From Hydractinia symbiolongicarpus (Eukaryota; Cnidaria; Hydrozoa; Anthoathecata; Hydractiniidae): a DNA stretch of 64,000 bases. Location of the stretch: assembly GCF_029227915.1 (NCBI RefSeq), contig NC_079877.1:18588851-18652850 (forward strand), given 5' to 3'. Positions 48,385-59,464 of the stretch are shown piece after piece. A program made the position numbers and the translations under genes. Under the pieces are notes generated by a model. The model worked only from the letters and a program-made list of their open reading frames with translations, ran no database searches and was not told the origin of the DNA. Each line of letters starts with the position of its first letter. Positions within the stretch are counted from its first letter, which is position 1.

Positions 48385-48619
48385 GTCTTTACAGCGCATG
48401 CGTTAATTTTTAAGGAATTTCCCTACTCATTTTTTGTATGATAGGGATTTACCCTTTGATATGCATGACTCAACACCGCTTATTAGGGATTTTTCATGCA
48501 TATCAATAGATTTTTGTGCAATGAGGCGTGACAAAAAGTTGTGACGTCACAAGCCAAATTCTGTATGAAAATTTTTTATGAGACAAAATAACGGTATATT
48601 ATGACCCCTTAAACTAGCT
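48385..48619 (-). repeat. Right terminal inverted repeat of the outer Polinton
   Basis: Reverse complement, in blocks, of 12,476-12,790: CTTTACAGCGCATGCG, CATTTTTTGTATGATAGGG, TGCATGACTCAACACC, AAAAGTTGTGACGTCACA, AATTCTGTATGA and the terminal ACTAGCT. Divergence is larger than between the nested element's repeats. Confidence 0.85.
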
Positions 48620-48781
48620 TCTTCAACCTCGATTACGGAAATTGCGACGTTTAAAAGACGACGCTTCCGCATCATTTCAACGTCCGTCGTGTTTAAATTT
48701 GCCGAAGTTACGAAATCCCACCACAACGACCTTAGAAATATGGCGCGAATTATGTAAAAAAACATTTCAGAAAGTGAAAGT

Positions 48782-49860
48782 ATGCCGAACTTCAGGGAAG
48801 CTATGGAAACTTTGCTATATTGTTATTCTGAAAATTTATTAACTGATAAAGAGTTTTGTGTACTCTATGACTTGAATACATCTAAGAACCCTAATTTTGA
48901 CTACACATGTTATAACAAGTTTGACTTAAACGAAATGAGGGACGATGATGTGGTTGCTGAGTTCAGATTTATGAAGAATGAAATTTTACGCCTTGTCCGT
49001 GCTCTTGATATGCCAAATGACATAACATGCTACTTTTATAATGACAGAAAGGTTGATTCGTTGGAAGCACTGTGTGTGGTTTTGAGACTAGCCTACCTCT
49101 GTAGATACTTCGATATGATTGCGCGATTTGGTAGGGCTGAACCGCAGCTAAGCATGATTTTTAACCAAACAATCGATTTCATAGATAGCAACTGGGAGCA
49201 TTTACTGCATAACATGAATCAACCCTGGCACAAGGAACACAAGGAAATTTAATGTTATTTGCAAATCCAATACATATAAGGGGTGCTGCACTTGACGTTT
49301 GGGGATTTATATATGGGACTGTGAGAGCCTGTTGTCGACCACAAGTTGCACAAAGAATGTTACACAATGGACACAAAAGGCATCATGCTTTAAAATATCA
49401 GGCTGTCAGTACTTCTAACAAATTGGTTGCTAATTTTTATGGTCCAGTGGAGGGAAAGAGACATGATTGTGCCCTTCTTGCAATGTCAGGTTTGTTACAG
49501 ACACTTCAACAAATCTCACATGCTCCTAATGGAAAAATACTCTATATATGGCGATCTTGCCTATCCTCTTAGAAGACACCTGCTCAGTCCCTATGCCGGA
49601 GCAAATTTGAATCAACAACAAAAGACTTCAACAAAAATATGAGTGCTGTTAGGGTGTCTGTTGAGTGGGTGTTTGGTAGAATTATAAATACTTTCAAACA
49701 TACAGACTTTAAGAAGAATATGAAAGTTGGCCTGAGTAGTGTAGGAAAAATGTACAAAGTCAGTGTTCTTCTAATAAATGCACATGGGTGTTTGTATAGA
49801 AATCAAACCTTGATCCACCTTTGGAACAATATTTTATATAATAACAAAATACAGATATAA
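48782..49860 (+). pseudogene. PIF/Harbinger transposase, decayed
   Basis: The first part reads MPNFREAMETLLYCYSENLL, ALCVVLRLAYLCRYFDMIAR and FGRAEPQLSMIFNQTIDFI. The catalytic part is split over frames: ALDVWGFIYGTVRACCRPQ, YNGH-like LHNGHKRHHALKYQAV, FYGPVEGKRHDCALLAMSG, IYGDLAYPLRRHLLSPYAGA and SAVRVSVEWVFGRIINTFKH. This is the DDE order of Harbinger transposases; the first Asp (normally FIDGT) is Tyr here (FIYGT), while the Asp of YGD and the Glu of VEW remain. Frameshifts near 49,255, 49,560 and 49,640. The copy is dead. Confidence 0.8.
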
Positions 49861-49969
49861 GACATATATAACAAGATATATAACAAAATACAACATAATG
49901 TAACAACATATTATTTTTTTCACTTTTAGTCCATTTAAGAATTTGCAAGGTTAAGAAAGTTTATCTGCC

Positions 49970-50490
49970 AACTATGAAACTAAATTGATCGTTGCATTAG
50001 ATTGGGAAATTAAAGCTTCCTCCCTAGCTTTGGTAACTTTCAACTCCTCTTTTCGTAATTCCAATTCGTCTTTTCTCATTTAGAAGTCTTTTTCAGACTT
50101 CTCGCGTAAATATGCAATAGTATCACTGCCAGAAGAGCGTTTCTTAGGGGTTCATCTTGAGAATATCCCTCTTGTTTTCGTTTTTTCTGTTTTAGCCTTT
50201 TTTTTCTTCATCAATTTTCTTAGTTTTTGCTGCACTCTCAGATGTGTGTAAACGTTCAGCCGCATTTTTACGTTCGTATATTTCCTGCAAAAGTTCATCA
50301 GTCTCTGTCAATGGTTCAATTTCAAGATGGAGCTAAACTGCAAGTTTATTCTTTACATTTCGCTCGAATGTGCTTCAGGAAAATGCCTTTAACCTAAACT
50401 TTCATCAACTCATCCATCCATGCCTTCTTTTGTGTTTTGGCGACAAAAGCTCGTGGACTCTTTGCAGTGTATTATCCATTATCAGATAGA
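49970..50490 (-). pseudogene. Harbinger-associated DNA-binding partner gene, decayed
   Basis: Minus-strand frames contain RAFVAKTQKKAWMDEL, then SAAKTKKIDEEKK, KKRSSGSDTIAYLREKSEKD and RKDELELRKEELKVTKAREE. A basic GSDTI.YLREKSEK coil is typical of the C-terminus of the Myb/MADF-like second protein of Harbinger elements, encoded opposite to the transposase as here. Stops and shifts throughout. Confidence 0.5.
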
Positions 50491-51194
50491 AAACAGTAAC
50501 CAACCCATTCTGTTACTTTTATGACGTACTATAAGTGTGCAAAGTTTGATTTAATTTGGCCAAGCCTGTCTAAAGTTGTAGGTGGGGGGGGGGGGGGGGG
50601 GGGAATCCGCCTCCAGTCATAATATGTTCGAAATACCCTGGAAATAACTGGAGTTGCTAGGAATAAAATGACCTGTTTATCTGGCTCATCCTAGTATTTT
50701 GCAGAATACATTAGGCTGCCATGAAAAATATGTTACGTTCGCATCCTGAAGCCATGCAAAAATAAGTTGGTTGGTCAGTCAGCCCGATTTTTGCCAGAGA
50801 TTTTATGGGAAAGATGTCGGTCATATTATCCTAGCACAGGGCTATATCATTTTACTATGTTAAATGTGATTCGACAGATATAAAGATTATCACTGCATCT
50901 AAAATGAAGAAAACATTTGTGAGAAAATTGTATTAAGATTGGAATTTCTTTCTGGGGTTTTCATGACATGTGGACTCAGGTTTTTATTAATCTCAAGCGA
51001 GTCGATTGGAGGATGCGAACATACATTTTTTATGGCAGCCTCAAGGACATCAATAGACCTTTTCGTCGATGGCGACACTATTTTGAATTTGCCGCTTTCG
51101 TAATGCATCTCCGGACGACTGGGGTATTTTAGTGTCAACAGAAGAATTTGTTGGATTGCGTTGGATTGTATTTGTCATGGTTTTTACTGAAAAA
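50491..51194. other. Decayed intergenic DNA with poly-G run
   Basis: A run of about 20 G lies at 50,584-50,603. The minus frame 50,899-51,138 is open for 79 codons but has no motif I recognise. Nothing else is supported. Confidence 0.4.
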
Positions 51195-51415
51195 GAATTA
51201 ATAAAATGGAATGTAGAGGCACTCAAGAAATATGTCTTCCCGAGGCATATCTTTATCTGGGGAAGGGAGTAGAAAAGCTGATTTAATTAAGAAAGTCCTA
51301 GCTGCTCAGTTACTTGAACTTCCAGTGTTACCTGCCTTGGAGGAGAAAAGCAGAGATACAGGATCGAAGAGCTTCCAAATTATGTGTAGATTATATCAAA
51401 ATTCCTTTTCCTGAG
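51195..51415 (+). pseudogene. SAP-domain fragment of an unidentified transposon or gene
   Basis: The frame reads FTEKELIKWNVEALKKYVFP, RGISLSGEGSRKADLIKKVL, then AAQLLELPVLPALEEK. L..W.V..LK.Y...RGIS..G..RKA.LI is a SAP DNA-binding motif, often at the start of long transposon-associated proteins in invertebrates. A frame break follows near 51,415; later pieces (to about 51,790) are unrecognised. Confidence 0.45.
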
Positions 51416-52125
51416 GAGTTAGAATTAGGCTGGATGAATTCCTTCTAATACTTTCCAGACATCACCACTATCTGTCTCAGGGACTATGCAAAAAAAGTAT
51501 TTCAGAAAAAGGTTGCAAAGAAGGCCACAATCGATGTTTGTAGGTCATGTTAGGAATGTTGAATTTAACAATATTTCAAGTTGTTTAAAGTAGAAATGAT
51601 ACGGAATTGTCAAAAGCACTCTGGAACATTAAAGAAAAAGGTGGCGAACCAACTATAAATTGGTCTATACTCAAACATTGCACAACATATAAGCAAGCCA
51701 CAAAACGATGCATTCTTTGTACAAGCGAAAAGTTTGAAGTGATACGTTATCAGGGAGACAACCTTTTTAAACAAAAAAAGCGAATTAATTTCTAAATGCC
51801 GGCATAAAAACAAATTTAATCTTTCTACATACGATTCAAAAGATTAATTTGAGCTCATACTGAGGAGAACGTTGCATTGCACTGCACTGGCCAGTACGCA
51901 TTTTTTAACGGATTTTATAACGAACTTTATTGTAAACACTTGTTTTGCTGAGGATTGTCGTGTTAACGGCATGAAACTTAAATACAAAACAAAGTAGTTT
52001 TTTCTTCTCAACAACACATACTATATACGCTCCGTATTGGAATTATACATTGAGCACTCTGTGACGAAAACGATTATATAAAAATATTCTATTCTATTAT
52101 CGCTCCTGAAAAGTTGAGCACTCTT
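51416..52125. other. Decayed DNA, no gene supported
   Basis: Short frames at 51,607-51,795 contain no motif. AT-rich, with no clear repeats. Confidence 0.4.
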
Positions 52126-53474
52126 ATCTTAATCGCAAAAATATGGAGAAAAAAAAGTTCATTTATTCGACTAAAAACATTACCATACCATCGGAAAGAA
52201 CTTATATCATGTTATTGATTGAAAAAATCGAAGCGTTAATCAATAATTTTACAACAACAATGACGAAAGTAGTACATTTGAAAATTATGGATTAAAATCA
52301 TGCCGCACTCCAAAACCAGTTAAAGAACTTTCTGCTTTTGAAGATGATCTTTTCGAATTGGTTAGAAAAGTTAAATTCCGAAAGGTTAACAATAAATTAC
52401 AAAGTAAAATGAATAAAGACATAAAAGAAATCAAATCATCAAACAAAACATTGACACCGGCAGACAAAACGAACAACATGTACAGACTTGCTAAAGAGAA
52501 TTGTGATAAGTTACTAGTGGATGCAATAACCAACGATAAAATTAAAAATAATATAAACCTAAAAGGCAAAGAAATAATGAAAATACAAGTGTAATAAAAC
52601 GCATGGAAACAAATAATGACAGTAATTGTTTTATAACTCTCAAAGATCACAAAGAAAACTTTATCAACAACCCAACTGTGCGTTTGATAAATCCTGCAAA
52701 AAATGAGCTTGGAAGAATAAGTAAAGTGATCCTTGATAAAATTTATAAAAATCTACGCAATTATCTTAACATCAATGGAAAAATACCATGGATGTGATAA
52801 GTTGGTTCACAAACATTAAAAATAAAGATGCCTGCAAGTTTATGGTTTTTGATATCAAAGATTTTTACCCATCCATTAATGAAAGGCTTCTCGTGGAATC
52901 GATTGGATTTGCGGAGATGTACATAAATATTACTAACAAAGATAAAAACGTTATTTTTCATGCTAGAAAGTCTTTATTGTTTAATAATGGACAAGTATGG
53001 ATAAAAAGTAAAGGGGGATTATTTGATGTAACTATGGGTGCGTATGATGGAGCTCGTTGGTATTTTTTTACTGTACCAGATTTCCCAGTATTACAACAGC
53101 AAAGATATTGGAATCTATAGGGATGACGGTTTGGCTGTTTTAAAAACAAAAGTGGACCACAATCTGAACAAATCAAGAAGCACATGCAAAGTATATTTAA
53201 AAAACATGGTTTAGAACTCGTCATACAATGTAATGTTAAAATAGTAAATTATTTAGATGTAACTTTGAACCTTAATGATGCCACGTACCGGCCGTACTGT
53301 AAACCTGATAATGAAATTCTCTATATAAACAAAGAATCCAATCACCCGCAAACCATCATTAAACAATTACCCCTATCAATTAAATCAAGACTCTCAAACC
53401 TATCTTCTAATGAGGAGGTATTCAACGCATCCGTGCCTATTTATAAAGAAGCATTGACGAAATCAGGATACAAC
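52126..53474 (+). pseudogene. Retroelement reverse transcriptase, 5' and central part
   Basis: Frames show KPVKELSAFEDDLFELVRKV, TLTPADKTNNMYRLAKENCD, CFITLKDHKENFINNPTVRL, INPAKNELGRISKVILDKI, KFMVFDIKDFYPSINERLL (first Asp), HARKSLLFNNG, LFDVTMGAYDGA, GDDGLAVLK (catalytic Asp pair) and VNYLDVTLNLNDATYRPYCK with NHPQTIIKQLPLSIKSRLS. The KDHKE and Y(R)DDGL boxes mark a reverse transcriptase family common in aquatic invertebrates, probably Penelope-related; the exact class is uncertain. Frameshifts near 52,595, 52,795 and 53,118. The 7.9 kb transposon interrupts it at 53,474; the frame resumes at 61,388. Confidence 0.7.
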
Positions 53475-53700
53475 TATGGTTGCTTATATGTAGCAATATT
53501 CAACGGCTATTATTTTTGCATGCTACCGTATCATATATGCATGCTACCGTATCATATATGCATGCTAGCTCATATTATATACATTGTGAGTTATACTACA
53601 TCCATGCTAGCTATGAGTATGTTCATGGTAGAAAAATTATGCATGATGAGGTAGATATGTCATTCGAGATTTTCATGGTAAAAGTATCTAATTTATGAGT
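53475..53700 (+). repeat. Left terminal repeat and subterminal GCATGCTA repeats
   Basis: The terminal repeat occupies 53,475-53,503. TGCATGCTACCGTATCATAT then occurs twice in tandem, followed by further CATGCTAGC words. The right end (61,240-61,387) contains the same words inverted. These are likely transposase binding sites, by analogy. Confidence 0.6.
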
Positions 53701-53824
53701 CGCTCTTTTTTTCACATTCTACATTCTCCCGAAAAAAAACATACCGCAGACCCTGGACCAGTCGTATCTGGTCTGCGTATTATCGAAAAAAGCAAATCGG
53801 ATGTAAACATTCAATGAAATAAAA

Positions 53825-56800
53825 ATGGCTGGACGGCAGGATGATGGTTTGTGGCTTCGCAGAATAATAAGAGAAGAAATAGCGAGAGATAAAAATACCA
53901 GAGGACCTCCAGCAGCTAATCAAATATTTAGCCGAGCTCATGAACTAATAGATAGAACTGCTGAAGCTGCTGTCAATGATTTTTCCTTCACTGCTGCTGC
54001 TCAGTCCACTGCATCTCGGACAGCAGCCCTTGTGTCAGCTTCAGCAATTTCCCCATCTCCCTCGTATGGATTTAATGCATCACGAAGAGGTGCTGGTCGT
54101 GGTCGTTCACGCTCTTCTCCAGGACATCCATATCGCTATTCATCGAAAAGCAGGACAACAAAAAAGGATGTTGAAAAGCCACACAAGTCTGTGAATGTTG
54201 GTTGTTAGATGTATTTATTGAGGACGATGATGGAAAATGTCCTTTTGAAAAATGTGATGATATTCTTTTCGATGAAGACATGGTTATCATGAAAGGTTAT
54301 GTGATGATGAATCCCTTGGAAAAGGATGAATTTCCAATCAAAATGATTTTGTGTGATTTATTTCAGCAGAGATTTACTAACATTGGTCCAGACGATTTTG
54401 GATACTTAAAACGTGAACGTAACAAATTGTCCCTGCCGAAAACAGGAGATGGCTTTGTTTGGAATTTCGAAAATTTGAAAGTATTGGCAGGCCAGGGTAA
54501 ACTTTACTGCTACATCAAAGAGTCTTACAAAAAGTTGGTTGATCAACCTTCACCTGTGGATGTTAATGATGAAGAAATTACAAGAAGTTGTGATGATTCT
54601 CCATCATTTCCAGCTTCAAGTATAGTGAATAAGAAACATAAAAGTTCTACAGTTGTTAGTGATGATGAGCTACCATCAGGCTCAGGTTAGTTTTGATATA
54701 TATTTATTTTGTCCCTTCCCCATCATGCTTCATACAGAAGAGTTGTCATACTTGAGTTATACTTGAGTCAGCTTTGTTTTATACATTTGTGGTTGTGATC
54801 ACCTCCAACAAGGTGTTTGAGTCTGCCCTTTTTAAGTGTCTATACCCTGGTATGGGTTGTTGCAAATGAACACACACAGTACATTATATTTTTAATGTTT
54901 ATTCAGGTGAACTGGAGAGTTATAAAAGTTTGCTGAATGAGGTTTTAGAAGCTTCTCCGAAAAAAAGACTTTATAATGACTTGGAGAGCATTTTGCATGA
55001 TTTAAAGAAAAAGATATCAACATCAGAAGTCGAAAAACTTAAAGTTGATCCAGATGATTGCTTATCTGATGCACTCAGTTTCTATAAAAGTTCGGATTTC
55101 AATCCAAATCATAAATTACAAGTCCGATATGCGAAACAACCGGCTGCAGACACTGGAGGTGTCTTGAGACAATTTTATTCTGATTGCACTCAGCAACTGT
55201 TAGAAGGTGCAGATGGAATTCCTCCATTATTTGAAGGAGAGGAGAATCGAAAGCTGCCTTGCTTCAATGCCGGTGTGGTTATGTCTGGAATGATCAAATT
55301 TGTTGGAAGAATGTTTGCTTATTCAATATGTCAAGTTGGAATTGGATTCAGTTGTCTGGCTCCATCTGTATACTGGTATATTTGTACAGGTGATGTGACA
55401 GTTGTAAATAAATACTAGCTGTTTCCCGTGGAAGAATCCACTGTATTCCATTTAATTTATGTAGCAGATATATGTCCATCAAAAAACATAAGCAGTGCGC
55501 ATCTTACATCAGCATTATTATATAAATGACCAAAAAAATTAAAGGTGTCCAACAACTGCAGTATTTATGTGACATTTAAAATCTAAATCTACTAAAATTA
55601 CTTGCTCTGACCATCTGACAAATGCGAAAATTATTCGGAAAGAAGTTTCCAAAAGCATTTCAACATACATCTCACCCATAAAATTTAAATCACTTAAAAC
55701 GCCACATATATACAAAAAAGCTGATCAATGTCAAACACAAATCTCTCTCATTGTATATGTTAAAATCAGTTAGTTTATTGCAAACCCTGCCAAAGGTTGA
55801 CACACAATGTGAAAAATAAACAATAAATTGTGCCTCTGACAGAATTTTTTATCTAAGGTGTAAAAAAAGGGATTTGCAAGGACAAATTATAATGCAATAA
55901 AACATTATTTGATATATTGCATACAGTCCCTCCTCACCAAACTTTAGACAAAATGCCAACAAAATAACGGTGTTTAAACCTAAAATTAATAAAGTCCTTT
56001 TAGCAATTTGCATGCTGTTTTACCATCAATAAAGTAAACAAAATTTCAAATCTCACATAGTATTCTGTCACAAATTTTCATAAAATATATATATCAGTCA
56101 TAATGAGTCATGTTAAACAACAGCAATCAATCTGTATATAAGTTCATTTTATGTCAATTTTTGCACCAATTTTGCAACACAAAATACAAATTCTAAATAA
56201 TACTAAAATCTCTTATTTTGGTCCTTCGCATACCGACGGTCTCCCACAAAAGTTTAATCAAAATGTAAAAAATGAGAGGTAACGACAAAATCAAAGTTTG
56301 CAAAATTTAACTATTTCAGTACATATATCTACTGCATATGCCCTCTAAAACAATATTTTAATCCAAAATGCCAAAGAAAAACAGTTTGCAACAAAAATCA
56401 GTTATTTCGATAATATTGCATACACTCTTTCCTCACAAAAGCTTCACAAACTGTAAAAAAAAGAATGGTTGTAGGGAGTGCTTCTGATTCAACAAAAAAA
56501 GTTTTTTTAACATATTGCATCTAGCCCTTACCCATTAAATCTTACACAAAATTTCCAAAACTATATACGATTTAGAACACATCAAATTTAAATCGAGAAG
56601 GATCAGTCATTTCGATATATTGCACGGAGTCCTCCCCAGTAAGAATTTATACAAAATATAGAAAAACAAAGCTTGCAAGGTGTAAAATTGAATTCTTCTT
56701 CTGTGTATATATATATGGTCCTTCCTCGCAAAATTAACATAAAATGTCAAAAAGGTTCAGATATAACATCTAACACAACAAAAATCAGTTCTATCAGTAT

Positions 56801-59053
56801 ATGTCATGCCATTGTCATCCACCAAATGTTCCCCTTAAAGTTTCACAGACACAGCCTGTAAATTAAAAACAACTAAGATCAGGTATTTTGGTCTATTTCA
56901 TACCATTCTGTTCCAAATAACTTATAAAATGTAAAAATTGAGTGGTAAAACAGAAATGTCAAAAAGAAGAAAAAAATAGCTTACAAAGAGTATAAAATTG
57001 AAATCAACAAAGTAGCTCTTTTGGTGTATTAAATATAAGCCATACGCACAAAAGTTTACACTAATTGTAAGAAAATGGTTGTGTTTAGTAATTCTAAATT
57101 AAGAAAAGTCAGTTCTTTTAGCATGCTGATTAAGGTTTTTGCCCACAAATTCTTACATGAAAATGTCAAAACCACAATTTGAAACAAATTAAATTTACAT
57201 TTTAAAAATAAGTAATTTCTGAACTTTATTTTCAGAATATTTGGAGGAAAAGAACTTCGCAAACCAAAAAAAACCCAGGAAAATGTTTAAAATTTTCAGG
57301 GTTAATAACGTTTTAAATTTGTTTTGTGGGAATATATATATACTGGGAATCTTTAGTTTAAAGCTAGCATTAGCTAGCTACAGCAGCTAATAGCTAGTCA
57401 CTTAAATATAAACTGGAGACTTAGCTAGGTATAAAGAACATGGCTACATATATATATATATATTCCTAGCTAGCTAGCTACTAGTTGTTGGTGGTGGTTG
57501 GCTTTTTATGATGCTAGCTATAAAACATGTCTGGCAACAATAATATAATCAAAACTGAAAATAAAACATGAAAAAACCTTACAGAACCTTGCTATGATTA
57601 ATTTATAAAACCATGCTCTTCTTCAAATGTTTTTTTAAAGACTTATTTTGAATGAAAGAGTAGAGAATACTCAAAAAGAACAGCCATCTTTTTCGTAAAC
57701 ACAATTTCCGTTTTATGCTAGGAACTTCATTTAACAGTCCGTATGCTTTGTGAATATCTAATACCGTTTCATATGTAGCGATACCTATATATATATATGC
57801 TAACATAGAGTTTTTTGGCATAAGGGTATATATATTTATATCGTTATTAGCAGCGGGTTATATATTTACATCTTATGTGCGATTTCTATGCAGTACATCC
57901 CTAATTTTTTTAGTTAAATTTTAGCGTACGGCCACGTCATAAGAAAGTGACCCGTGATTTCCGTGTCGTGGACTCACAGTTTTGCTCACGCAAGGGAATT
58001 AATATATAAGATGCAACAATAACAGACGTGACAAATGTGTACGTCAGATCTTACTTAGAAAAGGTATAAGCCTACTTCTACTTTACCTTTCATTGAGCTA
58101 GTCAATTTCAAAAGAATCATTGTACATGTCGATGAGATTTTTTCTTTGTTTATTATTTTTTCCAGTATTTCATTGCACTCATTTTTCAAATTTATTACAT
58201 TACTTATTTATCAACTTCAGATCATGGATAAGAATTTTGACGTGAAAACGTTTAATCAAGACACGGATTTCGTAAACCTGCTTTCTGATTGTGGATCAAC
58301 ACAACTTATTAGTGTAAGTATTAATTTTTCATTCATGACTTATAATACTGTTAATTTTAGTAAAAAATGAGGCTGGTGTTCTTATAAAGTTGTTTTAATA
58401 AAAGAAAAATAGTGTAAATACAGGTACGGACAGTAACACCAAATGTCTGAATGTCTAACTTAAAAAGCAGTCATTAAAACAGAGCTTTTCTCCTTGGGAG
58501 AGTTTTTTATCCTGGATTACAAAGTCGTGCCACAGTTCATCCCATTTTATATGCTTTTTTATAGGATGAAAACAGACATGATATTTACACTGCAATTCTC
58601 TTTCAAGAGGTAATTGGAAAACGTACAGCTGCAATGGAACAATTGAGAGAAGGCTTGAAAACCCTTGATGTTATAGATTGTTTGTCCAACAATCCTATGT
58701 TGTGTATGCCACTGTTTATGTATGAAGAAGAAAATGTATCATGTGAAACTGTGAAGGAAATTTTACTTTTTGATACATCATGTTCTGAACAAACCAAGGA
58801 GAACTTATTAAAATGTGTTACGGAAATTACCAAAAGTGACCTTGTTAACTTCATCCACTTCATATCAGCAAGTCGTGTGTTACCGAGAAAAAGAATCACC
58901 ATCAAAGTTGATGAAGCTGATGGTGTGTTCGCTTCAACTTGTCTGTTGCAACTAGTATTACCAAAACAAGCAGATACATTTGAAAAACTTGTGTCAGCTA
59001 TACACAGTGTCATTGGCAATAAAGGACAAACCAAATCCTTCACAGTGGTCTAA
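53825..59053 (+). CDS. HECT-domain E3 ubiquitin-ligase-like gene inside the transposon
   Basis: Exons read from MAGRQDDGLWLRRIIREEIA (53,825) through a Ser/Arg-rich segment. A frame change near 54,165-54,200 (intron or lesion) leads to LLDVFIEDDDGKCPFEKCDD. A GT-AG intron 54,686-54,906 joins in frame to GELESYKSLLNEVLEASP. The third exon has AADTGGVLRQFYSD (HECT N-lobe), MIKFVGRMFAYSICQVGIGF and PSVYWYICTGD. After an intron of about 2.8 kb, exons 58,221-58,313 and 58,565-59,053 follow, ending with the C-lobe: HFISASRVLPRKRITIKVD and FASTCLLQLVLP, containing the presumed catalytic Cys. HECT ligases pass ubiquitin from E2 through this Cys. Exon 3 end and any extra exon are uncertain. It lies wholly between the transposon ends. 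Confidence 0.7.
55600..57200 (+). repeat. Degenerate ~100-base tandem array in the long HECT intron
   Basis: A unit with TATATTGCAT, then GTCC(T/C)TCCTC.C and AAA.TTT.ACA.AAAATGT.AAAA recurs roughly every 100 bases, for example near 55,915, 56,420, 56,515, 56,615, 56,710 and 57,130. Copies are strongly diverged, so the array is old. No exon is recognisable within it. Confidence 0.55.
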
Positions 59054-59464
59054 ATGACTTTTTTATATCAGTACTCTTCCGTGTTCCCACCTCCCCCTGT
59101 AATTAAGCACGGAAGAATAATAACTTGTTATGAAAACAGCGTTTTGTTGACATATGTCATTTTTGTGATTCTTTTTAAGCCTACATTACTCTAAAAGCTA
59201 TAGAAATATTGATAATATTAGTTATGTTTCGGACCAGACCAAAATTTTAGCAGTAACCACCGCAAAACTACGACATTTTGGAATGAGAGTAAATAACTTT
59301 GCTCACATATGCACCTTCTCTGATTCGTATTTCATATTTTTCAGCTATTGGAATAACATTTTTATCAACCTTGTACATACCATTAAAACTTAAATATATA
59401 GTATAAAAGCGAAAAGTTGATAGTTGCTTGTGTGCCTTTGGTGTGCATTTCAAAGCCATGAATT

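Larger units (their letters stand above)
12476..48619. mobile_element. Composite Maverick/Polinton tract (three partial elements)
   Basis: Diverged terminal inverted repeats start AGCTAGT at 12,476 and end ACTAGCT at 48,619 and enclose virus-like genes: protein-primed DNA polymerase B, retroviral-type integrase, double-jelly-roll major capsid protein, penton-like protein and a packaging ATPase remnant. These define the Maverick/Polinton class of self-synthesising, virus-like transposons. Gene order shows three units: a left element (12,476-13,421 plus 28,639 to about 33,345), a nested element (13,422-28,638), and a right element (about 33,346-48,619). No left repeat precedes the right element's polymerase, so the outer pair appears fused, probably by recombination or deletion. 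Flanking 6-mers do not match, as expected for a fusion. All large genes are disrupted. Confidence 0.9.

Noticed and set aside
12470-48625. Target duplication around the outer Polinton
   Set aside because: The 6-mers flanking 12,476 and 48,619 do not match, as expected if two elements were fused; I do not claim one.
55380-58220. Extra HECT exons in the long intron
   Set aside because: No frame in this stretch shows HECT-like residues with proper splice sites; the stretch is mostly a degenerate tandem array.
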